Positions 16,309 to 24,198 of a stretch of DNA of 25,903 nucleotides are shown here, piece after piece. Made by a program: the position numbers and the translations under genes. How positions within the stretch are numbered: the stretch's first letter is position 1; each line of letters opens with the position of its first letter. The notes under the pieces are model-generated. The model made no database searches. It saw only the letters and a list, made by a program, of their open reading frames with translations, and was not told where the DNA came from. The stretch is from Scybalousia_A sp964626385 (GTDB taxonomy: Bacteria; Bacteroidota; Bacteroidia; Bacteroidales; P3): contig CAZVEO010000028.1 of assembly GCA_964626385.1 (NCBI GenBank), positions 1 to 25,903 on the forward strand, given 5' to 3'.

Positions 16309-18552
16309 TTAAAATAAAGTAAGTTGAGAGTCCTCATTCTGTAATCTCCACTTGCCCTCAGGTGTCTTAATAGCAATACTCTCCAATACATTTAACACCG
16401 TCTGGTCTTCAGGTGTTACTCCATTCTTTAACAATGGTATAATATCCATTATTATCTCATCAAAAGTAGCATCCCTATGCTCCCGCTCCATACGACGTAA
16501 AAAACTTATCAAATAATATCTTATTCGCAAATTCAAATCTATATGAGTGGTAAATTTGGAATTCTTCTTTATAAGAAAAATATCTTTCTTTTCGTCATAA
16601 TCAAAATTATTAGTAAGTATAGGAGTAAGGTCAGTGTACTCTTTCTTTAACAAATCCAAAAAACCCAACTCCAAACCCTTTATTATCAACTCGTCATTAA
16701 TTTGCTCCAAAGTTGCTCCATTGTTCTTTGCTATAATTCCCTCTATAGTCTGCATAACTATATCTGCTATATCCATACCCAAATGTGCCTTCATTATAGC
16801 CTTCGGACTTCGTGCCTTCCTAAAATTTATTACCAACTGACCACTCAAAACTGTAAACGGATTCTGTCGCTTCTTAAATGAGGTCTGTCCATTCTTCTGT
16901 GGCACAGCTCCAACATATTCCAAACCGCAAGCCTCCGCTGTCTCTACTATCAAATGCCAAAACTCAGGGTCCTTATGCGCAAATACAAAACTCATCCACC
17001 TATCAAACTTCAATACCCTATACATCTCCTTGATACTCTCTGCTATCAACTCCTTATAGGTCGCCTTTGTCTGATTGTGAGTACCTCCCTCTATAGCTTC
17101 CTGCTTATAATCTTCCTCTTTTACCTCCAAATCCAACCAAGCATTCCACATAATAGAAAGGTCTAAATATGGTATCTTCTTACCATAAGGAGGGTCAGTA
17201 TAAATATAATCAACACTCTCCGTTTCTATAAATGATAAATCAGTAGCCGAACTCTTTACTATTTGTAAATTATCAAGGGTTTCCTCATTAATAAAATAAG
17301 ATATCTCCTTCTTCGCCTCCAATACCTTCTTAAAACGAAGTTCAAAAGAATACATAACATCTAAGAAAGTTGGTTTAGGAGCAATACGATAACGATAGTA
17401 TCTAAACGCAGCAGCATCACCTCCTCCAATACTACTGTTATGATAAGTCAAATTGATTTTGGTAACCAAGCCCGAGAACATAAGAAGAAGAGTTTTTCTT
17501 ATATTTATATCCTTCTTTCTACCGTAGTACTTATAAATAAGATGTTTAAGAAAAGAAAGTTGCGCCCGCTGTTTATCTGAAAACAATTTATCAACAGTCT
17601 CTACATCAGACTCCTTCGGCAATGACAACGGTCTTATCTGTGGATATGTCTTCAATGCCTCCCTTATATCTTTCTTCGTCTTTGGCTCATTCTTCAAATA
17701 TGCTTTCTTTACCTTCTCAAACGCTTCCGTCAACTCTTTTTCCTCTACGGGCGCAACCAATGCCTCAACCAAAAAGATTGCCATGGGATTCAAATCTATA
17801 TTTATGGCTTTTCTGCTGGTCATCATAGCCTCTATAGCCGTTACTCCACTGCCACCAAAAGGGTCTAATACCAAATCACCCGGTAAAGTGAAATTCTTTA
17901 TATACGTCTGAACTATATCCCACGACTGCTTAGTAAAATAACCATGAACTCCAAAGTGCCTCTTTGTTGCTCGCTTATGTACCGTTATCTCCTTTGGTAA
18001 CGGGCGATTTAAATAATCAAAATTAGAATTATCTAGCCTTATAGTCAACCTCTCTTGCTTTCCTACTTGAAAACTATCTTTAGACAATAATTTTTTAAGC
18101 GTAGAAAAATAAATATCTATCTCATCCAAAGAAAAATACAGAATAGGCGAGCCGTCTCCATTTGTACGAAATACTGAGAACTCCTTCCCATTACAAAGAG
18201 CAAAATACGTTGTACGTATCTCAGGATGCGTAGCATACGAATAAACTTGCTCCACATTCTCATCATTGACTATCTTTTCCTTCGGTGACTTGGCATCCAA
18301 AACCCACGCATAATTCTCCCCTACCTTTAATAAATAGTCCGGTATCAACGTTACTCGCTTCTGCGTAGAACCCACTTTCAAAAAAGGATGCTTCAAGGTC
18401 TTACTACGCTCTATCATACCCTTATCATACCCCAACTCACGCAAAAGAGGTAAAATTATAACCTCCCTTACACTATCCTCCTTAAAATCCTCATTGCTTC
18501 CCAACTCTTTAAAATCTATTCCACTGAAAAGCCTTTCCTTGATATTTGTCAT
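16309..18552 (-). CDS. DNA methyltransferase fused to a restriction-type nuclease-like N-terminal domain
   Basis: The 747-residue protein is a fusion. Residues 1 to about 150 resemble the type I restriction HsdR N-terminal domain: EDSVREVIILPLLRELGY, then P71-D72 and D86-A-K88 in IPDYLLKVGENYAWVLDAK, which fits a PD-(D/E)xK nuclease core. Residues about 195-600 are an amino-methyltransferase: the SAM-binding motif DPFGGSG (230-236) preceded by HGYFTKQSWDIVQTYI, and the catalytic motif D453-P-P-Y456, as in N6-adenine or N4-cytosine enzymes. The two motifs are separated by about 220 residues, a large insert. The remainder (600-747) may help recognise DNA. There is no specificity subunit or separate nuclease gene nearby. 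It could be a single-chain restriction-modification enzyme or an orphan methylase. Codon use differs from neighbours: among the first 115 codons lysine is AAG 11 of 13 times. Confidence 0.88.
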   Translation of the reverse strand: MTNIKERLFSGIDFKELGSNEDFKEDSVREVIILPLLRELGYDKGMIERSKTLKHPFLKVGSTQKRVTLIPDYLLKVGENYAWVLDAKSPKEKIVNDENVEQVYSYATHPEIRTTYFALCNGKEFSVFRTNGDGSPILYFSLDEIDIYFSTLKKLLSKDSFQVGKQERLTIRLDNSNFDYLNRPLPKEITVHKRATKRHFGVHGYFTKQSWDIVQTYIKNFTLPGDLVLDPFGGSGVTAIEAMMTSRKAINIDLNPMAIFLVEALVAPVEEKELTEAFEKVKKAYLKNEPKTKKDIREALKTYPQIRPLSLPKESDVETVDKLFSDKQRAQLSFLKHLIYKYYGRKKDINIRKTLLLMFSGLVTKINLTYHNSSIGGGDAAAFRYYRYRIAPKPTFLDVMYSFELRFKKVLEAKKEISYFINEETLDNLQIVKSSATDLSFIETESVDYIYTDPPYGKKIPYLDLSIMWNAWLDLEVKEEDYKQEAIEGGTHNQTKATYKELIAESIKEMYRVLKFDRWMSFVFAHKDPEFWHLIVETAEACGLEYVGAVPQKNGQTSFKKRQNPFTVLSGQLVINFRKARSPKAIMKAHLGMDIADIVMQTIEGIIAKNNGATLEQINDELIIKGLELGFLDLLKKEYTDLTPILTNNFDYDEKKDIFLIKKNSKFTTHIDLNLRIRYYLISFLRRMEREHRDATFDEIIMDIIPLLKNGVTPEDQTVLNVLESIAIKTPEGKWRLQNEDSQLTLF

Positions 18553-18586
18553 ACTCTTTTTCTGTATTGCACTCCGTTCTAATTTG

Positions 18587-18594
18587 CAAATATA
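18587..18594 (-). promoter_or_regulatory. Possible -7 element (TATATTTG) for the methyltransferase-led run
   Basis: On the minus strand TATATTTG fits TAnnTTTG and lies 34 bases before the ATG. No TTG is at the expected 19-base spacing, so confidence is limited. No other convincing promoter was seen in the short gaps between the five genes downstream. Confidence 0.45.
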
Positions 18595-18670
18595 TAATTT
18601 TTTTTATAAATATATACAGAGCAAGTTACAATAAGTCTACATAAATTTTATTGTAGATTAATATAAATAG

Positions 18671-18703
18671 TGGCTCTGCCCTATAAAGACACCCTGTGGG
18701 TGT
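18671..18703 (+). repeat. Partial copy of the interspersed hairpin repeat
   Basis: GGCTCTGCCCTATAAA followed by CACCC-TGT-GGGTG (18690-18702). The first 16 bases are the exact reverse complement of 25665-25680, and the combination GGC-NNN-GCCCTA ... CACCCTGTGGGTG also occurs in direct orientation at 25775-25805. The fragment ends within 20 bases of the -7 element of the S46 peptidase gene. Confidence 0.75.
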
Positions 18704-18729
18704 GAAATAAAAAGTTTTTACTACCTTTG
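18700..18729 (+). promoter_or_regulatory. Promoter of the S46 peptidase gene, partly inside the repeat fragment
   Basis: TACCTTTG at 18722-18729 is a textbook Bacteroidota -7 element. At the 19-base spacing the upstream triplet is GTG (18700-18702), one change from TTG, and it belongs to the right arm of the repeat hairpin. The ATG follows 34 bases after the -7 element. Confidence 0.6.
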
Positions 18730-18763
18730 CAAAATATAAACCAATAATAAAAACACTTAAGAG

Positions 18764-20917
18764 ATGAAGAAAATCACACTACTGCTACTTGTTTCTTTGT
18801 TTGCTTTTGCTCCATTGGTTAAGGCAGATGAAGGTATGTGGCTTTTGATGTATTTGGACAAGCAGACCTATAAAGATATGAAATCAAAAGGGTTGAAACT
18901 TACACCAAAACAAATTTATGATATAAACAAAGCCTCTTTGAAAGACGCAATTATTCAGTTTGGTAGAGGTTGTACAGGTGAGATAGTGTCCGACCAAGGA
19001 CTTATACTTACCAACCATCATTGCGGTTATTCGTGGATACAGTCACATTCAACTATTGACCACGATTATCTTTCCAATGGTTTTTGGGCTTACAATAAGA
19101 ATGAGGAATTGCCAAACCCTGGTCTTACTGCAAAGTTCTTTATTCGTATGGAAGATGTTAGCGACCAAGTTTTGCAAGGAGTAACAGACAATACACCTGA
19201 GGAAGAAAGACTTAGTATTGTAAGAAAAAATTCAAAAAAAATCATAGAATCTATTACCAAAGGTACAACATATTCAGCAGAGGTTGCCACAATGTTTAAC
19301 GGAAACCAATATATACTTTTCGTTTACGAAATCTACAAAGACGTTCGTTTGGTAGGCGCTCCTCCTTCTTCTATAGGAAAGTTTGGCTCAGATACAGATA
19401 ACTGGATGTGGCCAAGACACACAGGAGATTTTTCTATTTTTAGAGTTTATACAGATAAAGACGGCAAACCAGCAGAATACTCAACAGATAATATTCCTAT
19501 GAAACCAAAGCACTATTTACCTATTTCTCTCAAAGGAGTAAAGAACAATGATTTTGCTATGGTTATGGGATATCCGGGAACAACAGATAGATTTCTTCCG
19601 TCTGCAGGAGTAAAACAGGCTATAGATATTTACAACCCTTCTGTTGTAACAGCAAGAGAAGCTCTTCGCAATGTAATGGACAAAGACATGAAAGCCGACC
19701 CTAAGGTTAGGATACAATATGCTGCAAAGTTTGCATCTCTTTCCAACTACTGGAAATTTTATATAGGACAAACTCAATGTCTGAAACGTCTTAATGTTTA
19801 TGGTACTAAATTAGAATTAGAAAATCGTTTTGCCTCTTGGATAAAAGAAGATAAAAGCGGTGAAAGACAAAAATTATACAACGGTGTTTTGGACGATATT
19901 CAAAATTATTATAACAAAAATGGAGAATACGACTATTTGAGAGTTTATGCCAATGAAGCGATATTTAGAGGAGCAAGTATTTTTGGAATAGCAATGCGAT
20001 TGGAAAGATTCGAAAAAGAAATAACCTCAAACGACAAAGCCGTAAGAGATGCTTTGATAAAAGATTGGGAAGCGTATCTTGACGGAGTATTTAAGGATTA
20101 CAACGCTCTTACAGAAGAAAAACTTATGGCTGCGGGCTTAGATGTTTATTTTAGAAATGTACCTATGACTTTGCAGAGTTCTGAGTTTTTGAATTATGCT
20201 TTCAAATACGGATACAACTTTACTTTGATTGCCGACGATATATATAGTACTTCAAACTTGGTAAGCAAAGAAAAAATCATGAAACTACTGATAGACAGAG
20301 ATTGGTCTTTGATACAAAACGACCCTGCATACATACTTACAAAACAATTGTTGGACAACTATCGTTCCAAAATGAGTAATATACAGGAGGATAGAGATAA
20401 ACTTACAAAGGCTAATCGTTTGTTTGTTAAAGGTGTAATGGAAATGGAAAGCAAAAAACATTTTGCACCTAACGCCAACTCTACTATTCGTTATACATAC
20501 GGACAGGTTAAGAACTACTCTCCAAAGGACGGAGTAACCTACAACTACTACACTACTCTTGACGGAATTATGGACAAGGAGGACAACTCTTCTTGGGAAT
20601 TTACCGTACCTGCAAAACTTCGACAATTGTATGAAACAAAGGACTATGGACAATATGGAGTTGATGGTACGGTACCCGTTTGTTTCCTTAGTAATTTGGA
20701 CATAACAGGAGGCAACTCTGGCTCTCCTACTTTGAACGCAAAGGGTGAATTGATAGGTTTGGCTTTTGATGGTAATTGGGAAGCAATGAGTGGCAACATA
20801 GCCTTCAATCCTGATTTGCAAAGATGTATTTCTGTAGATATACGTTACGTCTTGTTTATAATAGACAAATTTGCAGGAGCGAACAACCTTATCAATGAAA
20901 TGAAAATTGTTAAATAG
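18764..20917 (+). CDS. S46 family dipeptidyl-peptidase, DPP7-like
   Basis: The 717-residue secreted serine exopeptidase removes N-terminal dipeptides from oligopeptides in the periplasm, a key step for Bacteroidota that live on peptides. The signal peptide is residues 1-21 (LLLLVSLFAFAPLVKA). Catalytic triad: H86 (LTNHHCGYSW), D222 (RHTGDFSIFRVY) and S652 (GGNSGSPTLNAKGELIGLAFDGNW; the motif continues). In S46 enzymes the residue 18 positions after the serine sets specificity: Gly in DPP7 (hydrophobic P1) and Arg or Ser in DPP11 (acidic P1). Here it is G670, favouring DPP7. Length is normal. It is probably monocistronic: own promoter upstream, hairpin terminator at 20937-20986 downstream. Confidence 0.95.
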   Translation: MKKITLLLLVSLFAFAPLVKADEGMWLLMYLDKQTYKDMKSKGLKLTPKQIYDINKASLKDAIIQFGRGCTGEIVSDQGLILTNHHCGYSWIQSHSTIDHDYLSNGFWAYNKNEELPNPGLTAKFFIRMEDVSDQVLQGVTDNTPEEERLSIVRKNSKKIIESITKGTTYSAEVATMFNGNQYILFVYEIYKDVRLVGAPPSSIGKFGSDTDNWMWPRHTGDFSIFRVYTDKDGKPAEYSTDNIPMKPKHYLPISLKGVKNNDFAMVMGYPGTTDRFLPSAGVKQAIDIYNPSVVTAREALRNVMDKDMKADPKVRIQYAAKFASLSNYWKFYIGQTQCLKRLNVYGTKLELENRFASWIKEDKSGERQKLYNGVLDDIQNYYNKNGEYDYLRVYANEAIFRGASIFGIAMRLERFEKEITSNDKAVRDALIKDWEAYLDGVFKDYNALTEEKLMAAGLDVYFRNVPMTLQSSEFLNYAFKYGYNFTLIADDIYSTSNLVSKEKIMKLLIDRDWSLIQNDPAYILTKQLLDNYRSKMSNIQEDRDKLTKANRLFVKGVMEMESKKHFAPNANSTIRYTYGQVKNYSPKDGVTYNYYTTLDGIMDKEDNSSWEFTVPAKLRQLYETKDYGQYGVDGTVPVCFLSNLDITGGNSGSPTLNAKGELIGLAFDGNWEAMSGNIAFNPDLQRCISVDIRYVLFIIDKFAGANNLINEMKIVK

Positions 20918-20936
20918 TACATAGATTTATATAACT

Positions 20937-20986
20937 AAAATGCGGAACTTGTTTTTATTAGCAAAACTTTTCCGCATTTTGCTTTT
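20937..20986 (+). terminator. Hairpin terminator after the S46 peptidase gene
   Basis: A perfect 11-base stem, AAAATGCGGAA (20937-20947) with TTCCGCATTTT (20970-20980), with an inner GTTTT/AAAAC stem in the loop. The Ts are interrupted (TTTTGCTTTT), so termination strength is uncertain. Confidence 0.7.
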
Positions 20987-21048
20987 ATAACAAAGACTAT
21001 CTATTTTTAAAATTATTATCAAAATTTTAGCAAATAAAAAAATTGTAC

Positions 21049-21056
21049 TATCTTTG
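21049..21056 (+). promoter_or_regulatory. -7 element (TATCTTTG) for the succinate dehydrogenase cytochrome gene
   Basis: TATCTTTG fits TAnnTTTG, 56 bases before the ATG at 21113. A T-rich TTTTA at 21025-21029 lies about where the -33 box is expected, but TTG itself is absent. Confidence 0.55.
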
Positions 21057-21112
21057 CAAAATCATTGTTAAAACATTATTAGAAGTAATAACTTAAAAAA
21101 AAGTAAGACATA

Positions 21113-22030
21113 ATGAAATTAATCAAACTTGCTTCCATAACAAAAAAACTTTGCATAGGAGCTTTAGGTGCTTTCCTTTTGATATTTCTTCCTTTTCACA
21201 TGGGTATGAATCTTTGCATACTAAGAGATGACGGAGGAGAATGGTATAGAAATGTTTGCCATTTTATGGGTACAAACTACATAGTTAAAGTTTTTGAAGT
21301 AATACTTTTGGCTTGTATAGTTCTGCACATTGTGGTAACGTTGTTGGTTACTTTGGAAAATTATATGGCTCGTCCTGTACGCTATGCCGTTCCAAACAAG
21401 TCTAAGACTGGTAGCGGAAGTAAATATATGGCTGTTACAGGAATAATACTTTTTGTTTTCCTTATAATACACTTTGTAGATTTTTATTTTGCAAAATCAG
21501 GCTTAGTGGAAGGAAAATACGTTGTTAAAATAGAAAAAGTAGAAAGATATTACCAAGAGAAAGGTGCTGAGATTCAAAATAGATTAAAGGAAAAGATGGA
21601 CAAAGGTCAGTTGTCCCAAGACGATATTCAATCTTCTCCTGAGGCAAAAGAATTTATGGAGTTGCAGTCTGGTATGATGAATATTCAAGTTCTTTCACAA
21701 GAAAAAATATCTACAGATGGTAAATATCTTGTAAACTTGACAAAAAGCGAGGTAACAAAGAATTTTGCAAAAGACTTCAAAGAATATGAGCCAGATTTTT
21801 ACAATATGGCAAAGGATAAATTTAAAAATCCTTTGTATATGTTGATTTATCTTTTGGCTTTCATCGTTTTAGGAATACATTTGTATCATGGAGTTGCTTC
21901 TGTTTTCCAAACATACGGCCTAAACATAGCAAAATATTCCAAAGCCATAGACTATTTAGCATTAATATATGCTATTGTGATACCGGTAGGCTTTGCTTTA
22001 GTGCCTATAATTGGACACATAATGAAGTAG
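21113..22030 (+). CDS. sdhC: Succinate dehydrogenase / fumarate reductase cytochrome b subunit, enlarged and without sdhAB
   Basis: A 305-residue di-heme b558-type membrane anchor that passes electrons between quinone and the flavoprotein/iron-sulfur subunits. Five membrane helices are visible (about 16-36, 58-80, 106-126, 240-258, 280-302). Likely heme ligands are H29 (FLPFHMGMN), H72 (CIVLHIVV), H120 (FLIIHFVDFYF) and H256 (LGIHLYHGVASVFQT). The last helices match the Bacteroidota family closely (HLYHGVASVFQTYGLN). The segment between helices 3 and 4 (about 128-238) is about 110 residues, clearly longer than I expect for this family (total usually about 230), and is charged. The flavoprotein and iron-sulfur genes that normally follow are absent: a terminator and a transporter gene come next. 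Confidence 0.9.
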   Translation: MKLIKLASITKKLCIGALGAFLLIFLPFHMGMNLCILRDDGGEWYRNVCHFMGTNYIVKVFEVILLACIVLHIVVTLLVTLENYMARPVRYAVPNKSKTGSGSKYMAVTGIILFVFLIIHFVDFYFAKSGLVEGKYVVKIEKVERYYQEKGAEIQNRLKEKMDKGQLSQDDIQSSPEAKEFMELQSGMMNIQVLSQEKISTDGKYLVNLTKSEVTKNFAKDFKEYEPDFYNMAKDKFKNPLYMLIYLLAFIVLGIHLYHGVASVFQTYGLNIAKYSKAIDYLALIYAIVIPVGFALVPIIGHIMK

Positions 22031-22061
22031 ATTATAATGTTAATATAAATTTATAAATACT

Positions 22062-22100
22062 AAATAAGGATGAGACTATAATGTTTTGTCCTTATTTTTT
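22062..22100 (+). terminator. Intrinsic terminator after sdhC
   Basis: AAATAAGGA (22062-22070) pairs perfectly with TCCTTATTT (22089-22097) across an 18-base loop, and the T run continues to 22100. It lies 31 bases after the sdhC stop, supporting that sdhC is transcribed alone. Confidence 0.72.
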
Positions 22101-22118
22101 CTAAAAAAAAAATGAATT

Positions 22119-22973
22119 ATGAATAGTATCTTTATAGTCCTGCCCATACTTTGCATTTTGATGTTTGAACTTGGACTAAATCTTAAATTACAAGACTTTG
22201 CCTTAATATTTCAAAAACCTAAAGCCGTTATCATTGGTTTAATAGGACAACTTGTTTTATTGCCTTTGGTTGCTTTTGTAATATGTAAAATATTCAATGT
22301 AGATGGATTCTTTTTTATAGGTATTATGCTTATTGCTTGCTGTCCGGGTGGTTCTTCTTCCAATGTATTTTCGCTTTTGGCAAAAGGCGATGTGGCTTTA
22401 AGTGTCTCCCTTACTGCATTGAGTAGTGTAATAACACTTTTTACTTTGCCTTTGATTATGAATTTTGTAACTGATTACATTGGGCAAAGCATAGGAATAA
22501 CCCTTCCTGTGAAAAACCTTTTAATTCAAAATCTCTTACTTATGTTCCTACCTATAATCATAGGAATTGTTTTGAATTACAAAAAAAATACTTTGGCTCA
22601 AAAAATAGAAAAAGTACTATCCAAATTGGCCTTTCCTTTATTAATGTTGTTGGCTCTTGTGTTTTTTATACAGAATTATAAAGTGATTTTTGATCATATC
22701 CTTTATTTAGGTGCTTGTATTGTGTGTTTGTTGCTTGCTACTATATTTTTGGCTTATCTGATTAGCAAGGTTTTTTCTCTTAACAAAAAAGAAAACCGCA
22801 CCATAGTTATAGAAGTTGGTATGCAAAATGCAGCTCAAGCCATAGCAATAGCTTCATCTCCATTTATTTTTAATAATAGTACCATAGCCATACCTGCCAT
22901 TATATATGCTCTACTAATGAATGTAGTTTTGCTTAGTTATGTAGGTATTATCAAATACAAACGCAATGATTAA
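22119..22973 (+). CDS. Bile acid:sodium symporter (BASS/SBF) family transporter
   Basis: A 284-residue inner-membrane protein with about nine or ten hydrophobic segments. The family pattern is clear: ELGLNLKLQDF (about 17-27), CCPGGSSSNVFSLLAKGDVALS (near 74-95), and EVGMQNAAQAIAIASSPF (about 232-249), the two crossing-helix motifs that bind sodium and substrate. Substrates in this family range from bile acids to pantoate and other organic anions; nothing here decides which. The stop overlaps the start of the dihydrouridine synthase gene by 8 bases, so the two are translationally coupled. No promoter could be identified in the 18 bases between the upstream terminator and the start. Confidence 0.92.
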   Translation: MNSIFIVLPILCILMFELGLNLKLQDFALIFQKPKAVIIGLIGQLVLLPLVAFVICKIFNVDGFFFIGIMLIACCPGGSSSNVFSLLAKGDVALSVSLTALSSVITLFTLPLIMNFVTDYIGQSIGITLPVKNLLIQNLLLMFLPIIIGIVLNYKKNTLAQKIEKVLSKLAFPLLMLLALVFFIQNYKVIFDHILYLGACIVCLLLATIFLAYLISKVFSLNKKENRTIVIEVGMQNAAQAIAIASSPFIFNNSTIAIPAIIYALLMNVVLLSYVGIIKYKRND

Positions 22974-23940
22974 AGATTTGCTACCCGAGTTTGCTATAGG
23001 ACTTTCTCCAATGGACGATATTACTACTTTTGAGTATAGAGAGTTATGCAAAGAGTGGGGAGCCAATGTTTTGTTTACTGAATTTGTTTCTTCTGATGCT
23101 CTGATAAGGGATGTGGAGAAAAGTTATAAAAAAATAGAATTCTCCGGTAAACAACGTCCCATTGCTATACAAATATTTGGTTCCGATGAAAAAACTCTCA
23201 TACAAGCGGCTCAAAAAGTTGAATCCCTATCACCCGATTGGATTGATATAAACTGGGGCTGTCCTATGAAAAGAATAGCTGGTAAAGGAGCGGGTAGCGG
23301 AATTCTGCAAGATATACCAAAAATGATACAACTCACAAAGGCTGTAGTGGATAATGTTAAACTGCCTGTCAGTGTAAAAACCCGCTTAGGCTATGATGAG
23401 AATCACAAAATAATAGTTGAACTTGCCGAAAGATTACAAGATGTGGGCATACAACTTATTAGTATACACGGGCGTTACAAAACTCAAATGTATAGAGGCG
23501 AAGCCGATTGGACTTTAATAGGCAAAACAAAAGAAAACCCTCGTTTAAAAATTCCTGTTTTTGGCAACGGGGATATAAACAGCGTTGATAAATTTTGGGA
23601 ATACAAACAAAGATATAATTTAGATGGTATCTTAATAGGCAGGCATGCAGTGGGCAACCCTTATTTTTTTCTTCAATGCAAGCAAAAAATGAGCGGAAAA
23701 CAAATATACCAACCTACACTAAACGATAAAGTAGATATCTGTACAAAACATTTTTTACATTCTTTGCAAAGAAATAATGAGGAGCAGACTTGTATTTTAA
23801 TGAGAAAATTTTACCCGAGATATTTTTCTGGAGTAAGAAATTTCAAAAATCTCAAGCAACAACTTTTGACAAGCAAAACCAAACAAGAAGTCTTATCTCT
23901 TTTGCAACAAGTCAGAGAATTGGAACCAATACAAAACTGA
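22966..23940 (+). CDS. dus: tRNA-dihydrouridine synthase
   Basis: A 324-residue FMN enzyme that reduces uridine in the D loop of tRNA. The N-terminal block LSPMDDITTFEYRELCKEWG corresponds to the usual APM-GVTD-xFR motif, slightly diverged. The catalytic cysteine is C99 in DINWGCPMKRIAGKGAGSGI; VSVKTRLGYD, ISIHGRYKTQMYRGEADW, VFGNGDI and ILIGRHAVGNPYFF are the FMN and phosphate-binding segments. The C-terminal helical tRNA-binding domain is present (about 240-324). Which of the D-loop uridines it targets cannot be told. The ATG lies inside the end of the transporter gene. Confidence 0.95.
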   Translation: MIKDLLPEFAIGLSPMDDITTFEYRELCKEWGANVLFTEFVSSDALIRDVEKSYKKIEFSGKQRPIAIQIFGSDEKTLIQAAQKVESLSPDWIDINWGCPMKRIAGKGAGSGILQDIPKMIQLTKAVVDNVKLPVSVKTRLGYDENHKIIVELAERLQDVGIQLISIHGRYKTQMYRGEADWTLIGKTKENPRLKIPVFGNGDINSVDKFWEYKQRYNLDGILIGRHAVGNPYFFLQCKQKMSGKQIYQPTLNDKVDICTKHFLHSLQRNNEEQTCILMRKFYPRYFSGVRNFKNLKQQLLTSKTKQEVLSLLQQVRELEPIQN

Positions 23941-23981
23941 CAAGAATAAGAAAAGTAGTTCTCGCTGTAATATATTATAGA

Positions 23982-24094
23982 AAAGGAAACGTTAGTATTG
24001 CTTTCTTGTATCTAATTGTTGTTTTCCTTTATGTTAGCGTAATCTACACTTAGTTGTGAGATTAATATGACATTAGCAATAAAGGAAACGGTAG
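23982..24094. repeat. Three related AAAGGAAACG-type motifs forming alternative foldbacks
   Basis: AAAGGAAACGTTAG (23982-23995) and AAAGGAAACGGTAG (24081-24094) are near-identical direct copies. Between them TTTCCTTTAT (24023-24032) is inverted and pairs perfectly with ATAAAGGAAA (24079-24088), or alternatively with the first copy. It lies between the convergent dus and ino1 genes. No coding sequence was seen here; it may be a degraded repeat or a small structured RNA. Confidence 0.5.
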
Positions 24095-24136
24095 GCAAGT
24101 GAAAAAATATTTATAAAGCCCTTATCATAATTTGAT

Positions 24137-24171
24137 AAAAAAAGCAAGTCTCAAGAGTTTTGGGACTTGCT
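24137..24171 (-). terminator. Intrinsic terminator of ino1
   Basis: AGCAAGTCTCAA (24143-24154) pairs over 12 bases (one G-U) with TTGGGACTTGCT (24160-24171) around a 5-base loop. On the minus strand a run of Ts follows (complement of the As at 24137-24143). It begins 28 bases after the ino1 stop. The plus strand has no T run, so it points to ino1. Confidence 0.88.
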
Positions 24172-24198
24172 CTAAAAAAGTTATTTTATCTAATTTTA

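Noticed and set aside
20285..20821. Minus-strand open frame of 178 codons
   Set aside because: It lies wholly within the S46 peptidase gene, whose catalytic serine region is clear; no family features on the minus strand.
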